Assembly (NCBI GenBank): GCA_023433445.1
Contig: JAEZCS010000176.1
Span: 1-42,642 of the forward strand
DNA: 42,642 bases
Direction: 5' to 3'
Source: Pseudomonadota bacterium
Lineage (GTDB): Bacteria > Pseudomonadota > Alphaproteobacteria > Sphingomonadales > Sphingomonadaceae
Part shown: positions 30,819-39,179 of the stretch, piece by piece
Position numbering within the stretch: the first letter of the stretch is position 1
Layout of the letters: the number at the start of each line of letters is the position of its first letter
Notes under the pieces: model-generated
The model's input: the letters and a program-made list of their open reading frames with translations, nothing else
What the model was told of the DNA's origin: nothing
Databases searched by the model: none
Program-made: the position numbers and the translations under genes

Positions 30819-32234
30819 ATGATCATGGTGAATCCGAACGCGATTACAGTGCTGGGCATTTCGATCGCGGCTCTGCTGGTGGCCCCCTTCGTAACGCCAG
30901 TGGACATAGTCCAGCAATTGCGCGGCGCAAACACGCTCGACGGGACGTCCGTGCTGCCCGAAGTGCCTGGGGCCGAGGCATTCCCCGGCGCGGAAGGCTT
31001 TGGACGGCGCGCGCGGGGCGGGCGCGGCGGCGTCATCATACCGGTGACGACGCTGGCCGATCATGGCCCCGGTTCGCTACGCGCCTGCATGGACGCGAGC
31101 GGCCCGCGCATCTGTGTCTTTCGCGTTGCGGGTGTCATCCGATTCACCAACAAGCGGCCTGTTATCCGCAATCCGTTCATCACGATCGCGGGACAGACAG
31201 CTCCCGGTGGCGGAATAATCATCGCCCATGGAGGCGGTGCAAACGGCTATACGCCAATCATCGTGAAGGATACACATGACGTCATCATTCGCCATATTCG
31301 TGTCCGCACAGATTTAAATGGCACGGAAAGAGGAAGCAATGGATCATTCCTCTTCGAAAACAGCCACAATGTTATTTTTGATCATGTCAGCGGAGCCTGG
31401 GCGCTGGACCAGATCATGAGTGGATATGGCCTGAACGACAATATCACAGTGTCAAATTCGATCTTCACGCAAGGCATTCCGCGCCATGACAAATGCGCCC
31501 TGCTCGGGTCCAACCCCCGGGAACCACAAAAGATCAGCTTCATCCGGAATCTGTGCGCTCATAATGGCGACCGAAACCCTGACGTGAACTTCACTCCGAA
31601 ATCCTGCATCGAGATAATCAACAATGTCTTCTACAACGGAGATTCCCAGTTCACAGAGGTACATGAAACTTATGGTGGCACGTCAGTCAGCATCGTGGGG
31701 AACTATTACAAGAAGGGCCCAAGCAGCCGGGAAAATATTCCGGCCATTGATCGCGTTCTAGTCCAGAGCACCGGTCAGTCCGAAATCTTCATCGCCGATA
31801 ACAAGCTGGATCATGTTCGAAATCTGAAGACCAGCACTGTCGCCGTAGCGGAGGTATCGGCTCCGGTGTGTCCGCTGAGCACACGCGTCATTTCTGCCGA
31901 TCAGGCCTATGCTCAGGCGCTTGAACGGGCGGGAGCCTTCCCGCGAGATTCACTGGATGCCAGCACCGTGCAGGAAGTGCGAACGCGGACAGGATCAATC
32001 CTCAAGGACCCAAAGATGTTGAGTGGGCCACGCCCGCTGCCTCAGATCGCGTCGGGCGAGCCCTATGTCGACCTGGATGAGGATGGCATGGCGGACAACT
32101 GGGAAAGAGCCAATGGACTGGATACGCGGCGCAACGATGCGTGGCAGGATATCGATCATGACAATTGGCTTAACATGGACGAATTTCTAGACTTCGCGCA
32201 TCGCGAAGCTCTTGCGGGCCGACAGGTGCGCTGA
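30819..32234 (+). CDS. Pectate-lyase-like right-handed parallel beta-helix protein
   Basis: The 471-residue secreted protein has an N-terminal hydrophobic signal/anchor (AITVLGISIAALLVAPFV), then FPGAEGFGRRARGGRGG and repeated beta-helix rungs (HDVIIRHIRVR, HNVIFDHVSGAWALD, NITVSNSIFTQG). This is the family 1 pectate-lyase-like fold. The C-terminus (VDLDEDGMADNWERANG, then DHDNWLNMDEFLD) holds calcium-binding Asp-rich loops. In an exopolysaccharide locus it likely trims or releases the polymer. The start may be ATG 30819, ATG 30825 or TTG 30801. Confidence 0.85.
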   Translation: MIMVNPNAITVLGISIAALLVAPFVTPVDIVQQLRGANTLDGTSVLPEVPGAEAFPGAEGFGRRARGGRGGVIIPVTTLADHGPGSLRACMDASGPRICVFRVAGVIRFTNKRPVIRNPFITIAGQTAPGGGIIIAHGGGANGYTPIIVKDTHDVIIRHIRVRTDLNGTERGSNGSFLFENSHNVIFDHVSGAWALDQIMSGYGLNDNITVSNSIFTQGIPRHDKCALLGSNPREPQKISFIRNLCAHNGDRNPDVNFTPKSCIEIINNVFYNGDSQFTEVHETYGGTSVSIVGNYYKKGPSSRENIPAIDRVLVQSTGQSEIFIADNKLDHVRNLKTSTVAVAEVSAPVCPLSTRVISADQAYAQALERAGAFPRDSLDASTVQEVRTRTGSILKDPKMLSGPRPLPQIASGEPYVDLDEDGMADNWERANGLDTRRNDAWQDIDHDNWLNMDEFLDFAHREALAGRQVR

Positions 32235-32245
32235 TCTGCAAGCTT

Positions 32246-33475
32246 TCAATATTGCAATCGAAGCTCCAGGCCCAAGATGGCGCGATCAAAGTCATCGACC
32301 GGGTCCGTACTGTCACGATTGGCAACTCGCCCAGTGACCGCAACGGAGATATTGCGGCTCATCAGATATTCGACCTCTGCCACACCGGCCAGAGTGCGTT
32401 CATGGCGACCGCTGCCGATGAAACTACTGCGCCTGTAGATCGCGGCAGCCATCCATCGCAGATTGTGATAGATCTCATTCTGCACGCCGAGCTGAAGACG
32501 GGTGTCCGTACGTGACTGCGCGCCATTCTGGACTGTCGCGACATCGCCACGAAAGGCGTCCAGCGTCACCGCCCAGCGTTCGGACGGGGTGTAGGTCAGT
32601 GAACCGGAGATCGACAATCCGTTGCGGCTGTCCAGATTGGGATCGGCGGGATTGAAACGGAAGATGCCGACACCTGCCTCGCCCCGGATCAGGCCGCCGG
32701 GATCTAGGGATATGCCCGCCCGTGCGCCATATGTCCTGCTATCGCGATCGACGCCGGAACTGTCTGTGGCCAGCCGGAAGTCACGGGATGAGAAGAACCC
32801 CTCGCCAAAGACGTGCATATTGCCGCTGACACGGTAGCCCAGCCGAGCGGAACCCGAATATTGGCTAAAGTCGCGTTCGGCGTCGATCGCGGGCAGTGCA
32901 TCATTTTTGAGCGCCGTACCTTTAATCCCGGCGGTGAAGCGCGCGCCCTGATGCGTATAGCCGAGTTCGCCCAGCCACTGGTTGTAACGGCGTGGAGGGC
33001 CGCCCGGCGTTGTTTCGGATTCCGGTTCACCCCGTTGTTCAACCAGGCGTGTCCAACCCGCCCTGCCCGTCAGCGTCCCACTGCTCGACAGTTTGTACAC
33101 GGCGCCGATGCTCGCATTGCCGCTTTCGGTATTTTCTGAGGTCGTTTCAAAATAGCGCCGGATCAGGGCACGGCCCTCCGCCGATAACTGCAGATTGTCG
33201 CTCGTCAGTTGCAGATTTACCCAAGGGGAAATCGTCAGCCGTTCGTCGTCAATCTCATTGGAGGGCAGCGCATATATGTTTGAATCATATTCAAGCCGCG
33301 CATCAACCCCTAAATAGGCGGACACATTGCCGAGTTGGACCGGGCGCGCTTCATATTCCGATGGCGTTTGCAACAGCGGGGTGGCGCGGTCCAGCTGCTG
33401 CGCAAAGGCGGGATGGGTCATCGCGGCCAAAATGACGAAGGAGCCGAGCGGAACAGAGCGGATAGTCAAAACCAT
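32246..33475 (-). CDS. Outer-membrane beta-barrel protein of the polysaccharide locus
   Basis: The 409-residue protein has a signal peptide (MVLTIRSVPLGSFVILAAMTHPAFAQ) and then alternating amphipathic beta-strand patterns throughout, ending in an aromatic residue (ALGLELRLQY-type C-terminus: AILGLELRLQY), as barrel proteins do. It resembles the BBP2-type outer-membrane proteins often found beside exopolysaccharide export genes. It overlaps the OPX gene by 10 bases, so it probably works with export, perhaps as a secretion or adhesion barrel. It is convergent with the lyase-like gene (11 bases apart). Confidence 0.8.
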   Translation of the reverse strand: MVLTIRSVPLGSFVILAAMTHPAFAQQLDRATPLLQTPSEYEARPVQLGNVSAYLGVDARLEYDSNIYALPSNEIDDERLTISPWVNLQLTSDNLQLSAEGRALIRRYFETTSENTESGNASIGAVYKLSSSGTLTGRAGWTRLVEQRGEPESETTPGGPPRRYNQWLGELGYTHQGARFTAGIKGTALKNDALPAIDAERDFSQYSGSARLGYRVSGNMHVFGEGFFSSRDFRLATDSSGVDRDSRTYGARAGISLDPGGLIRGEAGVGIFRFNPADPNLDSRNGLSISGSLTYTPSERWAVTLDAFRGDVATVQNGAQSRTDTRLQLGVQNEIYHNLRWMAAAIYRRSSFIGSGRHERTLAGVAEVEYLMSRNISVAVTGRVANRDSTDPVDDFDRAILGLELRLQY

Positions 33476-34035
33476 TTCTCTACGACCTTGATGGTATCGC
33501 CGGGCTGGATCGGCGTATTCTCAGATGCTCTGGCAGTGGAGGCGTGGCCATCCACCTGGCGGATGATGGCAACGGCATTGCGATTGGCGCGGAATGTATA
33601 CCCCCCTGCGACAGACACGGCGGTAACCACCGTCATACCGGGTCGATAGGGATATTCCCCCGGGCTACGCACTTCCCCCAGAATATAAATAGGCCGCAGT
33701 CTGACCGGCTGCACGCTGACAGCGGGCGAGACCATCAACCGCCTTTCGACCAGCAAGGTGGCAATCCGTTGCTCAAGGTCCGGAATGGTTGTCCCGCTCA
33801 CCGGCACACCGCCCATGAGCGGAAGCGTTAGTTCACCCCGGTCATTGACGACGAAGGATGTGCCATTTTCTATCTCGGTCAGGCCTGGAATGATGATCCG
33901 CAGTTCGTCACCCGGACCAAGCCTGTACTGATTGGCGTTCGCTGTCGACACAGGCGGCAGTCCCGAGATGGAACCGGAACAGGCCGCTGTGAGGCTGACC
34001 ATCAGGAAAACGCAGATAGTCTGGAAAATCCGCAT
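33466..34035 (-). CDS. Polysaccharide export lipoprotein (OPX/Wza-GumB family)
   Basis: The 189-residue protein has a lipobox signal (VSLTAAC, about residues 13-19), the polysaccharide-export domain (YRLGPGDELRIIIPG, ENGTSFVVNDRGELTLPLMG, DLEQRIATLLV) and a SLBB-type domain (PIYILGEVRSPGEYPYRPGMTVVTAVSVAGGY, ending QPGDTIKV). It is a short OPX protein without the long C-terminal helix of Wza. ATG 34035 is preceded by GGGAGG at five bases, and a GTG six bases upstream overlaps that site. Confidence 0.92.
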   Translation of the reverse strand: MRIFQTICVFLMVSLTAACSGSISGLPPVSTANANQYRLGPGDELRIIIPGLTEIENGTSFVVNDRGELTLPLMGGVPVSGTTIPDLEQRIATLLVERRLMVSPAVSVQPVRLRPIYILGEVRSPGEYPYRPGMTVVTAVSVAGGYTFRANRNAVAIIRQVDGHASTARASENTPIQPGDTIKVVEKWF

Positions 34036-34149
34036 GACCACCTCCCGTATCTTTATCGCCGATTTCGGCCTTTTTTTTCTGTTTCTGAACAGAAATAAAT
34101 TAAAGTCAATCGGTGCTGGATAGTAAATTGTTTGATGGGGATAATTCCC

Positions 34150-35370
34150 TCATCCCCCAGTCCAGATCCCGATTTCGGAAACCAATGCTTCAGCCGCCAT
34201 CCGCATCGCATCTTCGCTCAGCAGATGGTCGACCGCCAGCATGATGGTTTGTTCACCCACCGCCGCGGCCACCGGAAGCGGCCGGCGGTTAGGCCAGGGG
34301 CTGTTGCGAACGGCAAGTTCTTGCGACATATCGGGACAGGAGCCCGTTCCAGCGGGAATACCCCGCCGGCCAAGCCCATCCAGAACATTTTGCCGGTCGA
34401 TGCGGCCCGGGTCCACCATCAGGTAGAATTTGTAAAAGGCATGCTCAACTCCTTCGGGAATGAGGGGCAGTTCGATCAGCGGATGGCCTTCTACAGCCTG
34501 TGCCAGGATGGCCGCATTGGCGCGGCGCCTGGCCAGCCAGGACGGTAATTTGCGCAATTGCACCCGGCCGATCGCAGCTTGCATTTCGGTCAGGCGCCAG
34601 TTCGTGCCGAAACTTTCGTGGAGGTAACGGAAGCCGTTTCCTGCGGAGGGCATGGAAAGCATAGCGGGATTTTTGCCATGATCCTTGTAGGCCCAGGCTC
34701 GTTCCCAATGGTTGGCGTCGTTCAGCAGCAACATGCCGCCCTCGCCTCCGGTCGACATGATTTTGTCCGTGCAAAAGGAGAAGGCGGCGGCATGTCCGAA
34801 GGACCCCACCTTCCTCCCCCGGATGCCTGCGCCATGCGCCTGAGCACAGTCTTCAACCAGCCAGAGGCCATGCTGCTGCGCAATCATGCCAAGCGCATCC
34901 ATGTCGCAGGGCCAGCCGGCGAGATGAACGCAAAGTATCGCCCTCGTCCGGGAATTGATCAGCGGGACCACGGCGCCAGGATCGATCGTGTGGCTGTTCC
35001 GGTCGATATCAGCAAATACAGGCACCGCGCCCACCGCGACGATAGCCGAGGTGCTGGCGAAGAAACTCCGCGCCGGAAGGATGACTTCATCCCCCACTCC
35101 GATGCCGAGTGCGCGGAATGCCAGTTCCAGCGCTAGCGTGCCGTTGGCGAGGGAGATGGCGTAGGGCGCCCCGCAATAGTCCGCAAATTCGCGTTCAAAC
35201 GCCCGGCATTCCTCGCCATGCACCAGAGAGTTGACGCGGCCAGTTTCCAGCACGCGCGCGACCGCCGCCACCTCATCCGATTCATATTGGGGCCAGCGTT
35301 GGCTGGGCGGAGGAAAGGAACCGATGACGGGAGCAACTCTCACGTCCCTTGCCTGGAAACTGTGTTTCAT
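34150..35370 (-). CDS. DegT/DnrJ/EryC1 family sugar aminotransferase
   Basis: The 406-residue PLP enzyme has SLANGTLALELAFRALGIGVGDEVILPARSF, VEDCAQAHGA, the Schiff-base Lys in FSFCTDKIMSTGGEGGML, and NWRLTEMQAAIGRVQL. These enzymes aminate keto-deoxy nucleotide sugars. Being 36 bases downstream of the WbpM/PglF-type dehydratase, it is well placed to act as a PglE-type enzyme making a 4-amino sugar. The length is normal for the family. The product would be a substrate for the PglD-like acyltransferase. Confidence 0.9.
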   Translation of the reverse strand: MKHSFQARDVRVAPVIGSFPPPSQRWPQYESDEVAAVARVLETGRVNSLVHGEECRAFEREFADYCGAPYAISLANGTLALELAFRALGIGVGDEVILPARSFFASTSAIVAVGAVPVFADIDRNSHTIDPGAVVPLINSRTRAILCVHLAGWPCDMDALGMIAQQHGLWLVEDCAQAHGAGIRGRKVGSFGHAAAFSFCTDKIMSTGGEGGMLLLNDANHWERAWAYKDHGKNPAMLSMPSAGNGFRYLHESFGTNWRLTEMQAAIGRVQLRKLPSWLARRRANAAILAQAVEGHPLIELPLIPEGVEHAFYKFYLMVDPGRIDRQNVLDGLGRRGIPAGTGSCPDMSQELAVRNSPWPNRRPLPVAAAVGEQTIMLAVDHLLSEDAMRMAAEALVSEIGIWTGG

Positions 35371-35406
35371 ATCATCCCCGATACGGACGTGCAGAAGTTC
35401 TGCCGG

Positions 35407-37488
35407 TCATTCATTCGCAGCCTTGCCCACCACATCGATTTCGCGAGCGAGTTCGCGCAGCGCCTTCACCCAATTCGACTGGGCGGGCGCGCGCAGCAGT
35501 TCCTTCATCAGGTCTCGCACCCCTTCCTCGTCACAAGCGGCAATCAGATTTGCGAGGTCTGCGAAAGCATCAACGAGCGTTTCGAGCGGCACCGGGCAAG
35601 GGCTGGCCTCGATGACGCCAGGAATGCTGGAACGCATCCGCTCCTCTGTCGCATCGAACAGCTCTTCATAGAGCTTCTCTCCCGGTCGCAGCCCGACGAA
35701 CTGGATCGGAACGTCGACATCTGGCCGCAGTCCGGCGAGGCGAATCATGCGACGGGCAATATCGACGATCTTGATCGGCTCGCCCATATCGAGAACGAAG
35801 ATCGTTCCGCGATCGATCTTTGCCTCCATCGCGCTCGCGCTGCTCTGCAGTATCAACTGCACCGCCTCGCCAACGGTCATGAAATAGCGCTTGATGTCGG
35901 GATGCGTAATGGTGAGCGGCTTCCCCGCGGCCATCTGTTGCTGAAGGAGCGGAACAAGTGAGCCGCTCGACCCCAGGACATTGCCGAAACGAACCGTCAT
36001 GAAGCGCGGACTGTCCGGATCGCATTGACCGATCAGATCCAACGCCTGACAATAAAGTTCGCCCAGGCGCTTGGTCGCACCCATTATGCCGACCGGATTC
36101 ACCGCCTTGTCAGTCGAAACCTGGATCATTGCCAAGGCGCCATAGGCGCAGGCAGCGTCGGCGACGTTGCGCGTGCCCAGCACATTGGTATGCGCCCCTT
36201 CACAGGCATTGAGCTCGACGATGGGAACATGCTTGAGCGCTGCGGCGTGAAAGACGATTTCAGGCTGGTGCCGCCGGAATACATCGTTGAGCGCGGCGCG
36301 TTCACGAATAGAACATAGCTCAGGGCGACAAACCACTTCCGGGAACTTGTCCCGCACCTGCATCTCGATAGCGTATAGATTGAACTCGCAATGATCGAGG
36401 AGGACGATCTCGGCAGGCTTGAAGGTGGATATTTGCCGGACCAACTCGCTGCCGATTGTCCCGCCCGCGCCGGTGACGAGAACCCGCCGCCCCCGGATCA
36501 GTCGATCGACTATGTCCCGTTGCAGCGAAACTTCGGGGCGGCCGAGAAGGTCGGCCAGCTCGAAATGTTTGATCTCGATTTGCGGCTCGCCATCGTCGCT
36601 CTTTTGAAGATCATTGGCGCGCGCCACTGTGAGATCGCACTGGTCCGCCAGTTTCACCAGATTGGAGAAGGCCTGACGCGGCATCGACTGGTTTCCACGG
36701 ACAACCAGGCTTTCCGGCTTCTGCCCCTTCACCGCCAGCATCTCGACGATTTGCGGCAATTTCTCAGGTGAGCCGAGTACCGGAACACCCGCTACCTGCA
36801 ATCTGGTTTCCCGGCTATCGAAGGTCAGCACACCTACGACATTGAACCGCCTGACGCGCTCGGCCCGGAGCATTTCCATCAAAGAGCGGATCCATTCCAA
36901 CTCTCCCAGCAGCAAGATATTGTGACGGCCGCCCGGCGGAAAAATACGCGCAAACGCAAATTCACGCAGGCCGCGCCGCACAGTCCGCGCGCCAATCATC
37001 GCGACAAGCAACAACGCAGTGTGGAGCAAAGCAAAACCGACCGCATGAAGTGGCACAGCCCTGATTTTCGTTTCGATGATGAGGCACACACCCCAGGCCG
37101 CGGCCATGCCGCCTGCCACTGCCGTTGTCAGGGCAATGCAATCATCGAATGACAAGAAGCGCCAGCTTCGCCAGTAGAGCCCTGTCAGGCAGAGTGTGAA
37201 TACAGCGGTCAGGCTGAAGAAGAACATCAAGCTTGGTCGACCGTAAAAGGCAGCCGATACGGGGCTCGGCATGGCCATCACGACGAGCAGCAGCGTGAGA
37301 AGGACCAGTGACCCGTCGATCAGCATGAGCGCGGCAAATCGTGCCGGTCCTGAAAAACCGGTCGGGCGTGTCAACAGGTCATGCAACAAAAGCGCCCATA
37401 AGGGCGTGCCTGGCAAAACTTCAGCCCGCGATTGCGAAAGCTCGTTCAGAAGCGGGTCAGATCCAGCGGGCGGCGAGCTCGCATCCAT
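35407..37488 (-). CDS. Membrane-bound nucleotide-sugar 4,6-dehydratase (WbpM/CapD/PglF family)
   Basis: The 693-residue protein has four to five N-terminal hydrophobic segments (about residues 40-180), a CoA-binding-like domain (HNILLLGELEWIRSLMEML), and a C-terminal SDR domain with VLVTGAGGTIGSELVRQI and the catalytic block STDKAVNPVGIMGATKR, whose Met-x3-Lys replaces the usual Tyr-x3-Lys, as is characteristic of WbpM and PglF. It should dehydrate UDP-GlcNAc to the 4-keto-6-deoxy sugar. It heads a minus-strand pair with the DegT-type aminotransferase. Confidence 0.9.
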   Translation of the reverse strand: MDASSPPAGSDPLLNELSQSRAEVLPGTPLWALLLHDLLTRPTGFSGPARFAALMLIDGSLVLLTLLLVVMAMPSPVSAAFYGRPSLMFFFSLTAVFTLCLTGLYWRSWRFLSFDDCIALTTAVAGGMAAAWGVCLIIETKIRAVPLHAVGFALLHTALLLVAMIGARTVRRGLREFAFARIFPPGGRHNILLLGELEWIRSLMEMLRAERVRRFNVVGVLTFDSRETRLQVAGVPVLGSPEKLPQIVEMLAVKGQKPESLVVRGNQSMPRQAFSNLVKLADQCDLTVARANDLQKSDDGEPQIEIKHFELADLLGRPEVSLQRDIVDRLIRGRRVLVTGAGGTIGSELVRQISTFKPAEIVLLDHCEFNLYAIEMQVRDKFPEVVCRPELCSIRERAALNDVFRRHQPEIVFHAAALKHVPIVELNACEGAHTNVLGTRNVADAACAYGALAMIQVSTDKAVNPVGIMGATKRLGELYCQALDLIGQCDPDSPRFMTVRFGNVLGSSGSLVPLLQQQMAAGKPLTITHPDIKRYFMTVGEAVQLILQSSASAMEAKIDRGTIFVLDMGEPIKIVDIARRMIRLAGLRPDVDVPIQFVGLRPGEKLYEELFDATEERMRSSIPGVIEASPCPVPLETLVDAFADLANLIAACDEEGVRDLMKELLRAPAQSNWVKALRELAREIDVVGKAANE

Positions 37489-38224
37489 AGCAAAACCCTT
37501 GTGTATCAGAAAAGATCTTGGTGGACGCCCTGCATGAAGTCAGAAAGGGTTCTAGCCCGGATGCAACAGCACCATCTCGATCACGTCATAGACGGTAGCG
37601 ACTTCGCTTTCGTCTGCAATGAACCAGACAGCTATCATCCCTTGTGGCAGGTTGCGGCAAAGTATCGTCCGAAGGAGCAAGCGTTGCGACGCCAGAAGAA
37701 CCCAATGATTTGGTGAAGTATCCCCCGCTACATCTTTTGGATAGTTGACAAATACGGATCTTCACTGGGCGGCATTTGCGCTCAGACTCGCACGATAGGC
37801 TACGCTGCCTTTCTACCGAGTCCCTGAAGTGCGCACTCATCAGCTATTGCGCGGTGAGAATGTACAGATGACCTTGATCGCCACGCTCAAGGTTTGACCG
37901 GCCGAAAATGATGAATCAGATATTTCCGTTCCCCCGCTTCATCTACCCGCCGCCCCCGCAGAGCGCGCGACGCAGAAGACGAACGCTCAACTCAGATTCT
38001 AATTTCGAAATCAGCATATTTGCGTCCGCAACAATAACAACATTACAAAGATTTACCGCTCTCCTCCATTGAAACACACTTGAGTTAAATTTTTTAGGAT
38101 TTACGGTACCTTGCCCCATATCTTTCATGTGATATCCTCCCTTTCCAAAAGATAGGGTCGCATCGGTCCAGAGCGTACGGATGATAACTCGTCGCAACCG
38201 CTGTGACGCTGAAGGGAGATGGGG
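37489..38224. other. Long intergenic region between dehydratase and LuxR-type genes
   Basis: About 730 bases separate these divergent genes. The part at about 37980-38130 is clearly richer in A+T than the surroundings. It holds one candidate small gene (37943-38128, minus) with a good ribosome site. Elsewhere I see only shadow frames, such as + strand 37432-37716. Both flanking operons must be promoted from here, and the length leaves room for regulator sites, but I could not identify a specific operator. Confidence 0.5.
37943..38128 (-). CDS. Candidate small protein (61 aa) in the AT-rich intergenic region
   Basis: The frame begins MKDMGQGTVNPKKFNSSVFQ and ends in a Leu/Arg-rich part then Cys and four glycines. 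AAGGGAGG lies eight bases before the ATG, a good ribosome site. The codons are AT-rich, unlike neighbouring genes, and no domain is recognisable. It could be a real small protein, an acquired fragment, or chance. Confidence 0.35.
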   Translation of the reverse strand: MKDMGQGTVNPKKFNSSVFQWRRAVNLCNVVIVADANMLISKLESELSVRLLRRALCGGGG

Positions 38225-39004
38225 ATGACTGTAACGTCAGAGGTCGTGCTCGTTGGCGGCAACTCGATAGTCAGGGAGGGCCTTCGGCGGCTTCTGTCTG
38301 AACAGGAACATCAAGTCCTTCATGCCTGCGCTTCCCTGGACGATCTCGACCAGGCCTATGTCGCCGGCGAGGGGCACCTCCTCCTTCTGATTGAGGAACC
38401 AGGGGTCGAATGGCGTGGCAAGACGCTGGCACAAGCGCGTCAGCGCTTCCCTTCAGCGCGTATCGCCATACTGGCAAACCAGTTCGATTTCGACACCATG
38501 CTCGCGGCCTTCCGTTCTGGTGCCGAAGGATATCTTACCAACGACCTGTCATGGGAGAGACTGACCGGCTATCTGGACCTCATTGCGCTGGGGGAGAAGA
38601 TCTTTCCATCACAACTGGCCCAGAAGCTGATCGAACAGTACAGCGCACCCAATAGTGACCCAGCGAACGCTTTGACTGTCGAATCCGCCAATCTGTCGGC
38701 ACGGGAAAAGGAGATATTGCAGCGATTGATTGCGGGCCTTCCCAACAAGGTCATTTCCCGCGAGCTTTCTATCAGCGAGGCGACGGTCAAAGTTCATGTA
38801 AAGGCCGTGCTGCGCAAATTAGGAGTGGCCAACCGCACTCAGGCAGCAATCTGGGCGGCCGCGCAAGGATTGCAGAGCCTGGCCCCAGAAGGCAGCGCCA
38901 GTTCCTCTCCGGGCGGGGTGGATGCCTTGACGATGGATCGTGCCGTCAAGATCAGCGGTGCCGCCTCCAAGGATTCAGCCAATGGATGTGCAGCAAACGC
39001 CTGA
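38225..39004 (+). CDS. LuxR-type regulator with a degenerate receiver domain
   Basis: The 259-residue protein has an N-terminal receiver-like domain (VVLVGGNSIVREGLRRLLSE) and a C-terminal LuxR/FixJ helix-turn-helix (LSAREKEILQRLIAGLPNKVISRELSISEATVKVHVKAVLRKLGVANR). The acidic pair of the receiver is replaced by Gly-Gly, the phospho-acceptor Asp region reads LLLLIEEPG, and the conserved Lys region reads GYLTND. It should therefore not be controlled by ordinary phosphorylation. GGGAG sits six bases before ATG 38225; ATG 38219 is too close to that site. It likely regulates the exopolysaccharide genes. Confidence 0.88.
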   Translation: MTVTSEVVLVGGNSIVREGLRRLLSEQEHQVLHACASLDDLDQAYVAGEGHLLLLIEEPGVEWRGKTLAQARQRFPSARIAILANQFDFDTMLAAFRSGAEGYLTNDLSWERLTGYLDLIALGEKIFPSQLAQKLIEQYSAPNSDPANALTVESANLSAREKEILQRLIAGLPNKVISRELSISEATVKVHVKAVLRKLGVANRTQAAIWAAAQGLQSLAPEGSASSSPGGVDALTMDRAVKISGAASKDSANGCAANA

Positions 39005-39045
39005 CTACGCTACTAACCTAACTAACGGTTTTTATTGGCCATAGA

Positions 39046-39094
39046 GACTATCCAATGGGATAGTCCGCCTGCCCCTTTTGAATGTGTGGCAGGC
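39046..39094 (+). promoter_or_regulatory. Two tandem hairpins in the leader of the polymerase gene
   Basis: GACTATCC (39046-39053) pairs perfectly with GGATAGTC (39058-39065) around a four-base loop. GCCTGCC (39067-39073) pairs with GGCAGGC (39088-39094). They lie between the LuxR-type gene and the GTG of the next gene. Neither is followed by a real U run, so they could be leader or mRNA-processing structures, or a weak terminator. Confidence 0.4.
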
Positions 39095-39179
39095 AATATG
39101 TGCAATGGACTAAGCCAACCCTGCTTTGCATGCTGTTCGATGAGCCAAACAGCCTAACGCCTGAGCCGGAGCACTCCGC

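Noticed and set aside
34055..34080. Short GCCG/CGGC hairpin with a T run on the + strand, upstream of the OPX gene
   Set aside because: The stem is only four to five bases with a tiny loop, and transcription here runs on the other strand.
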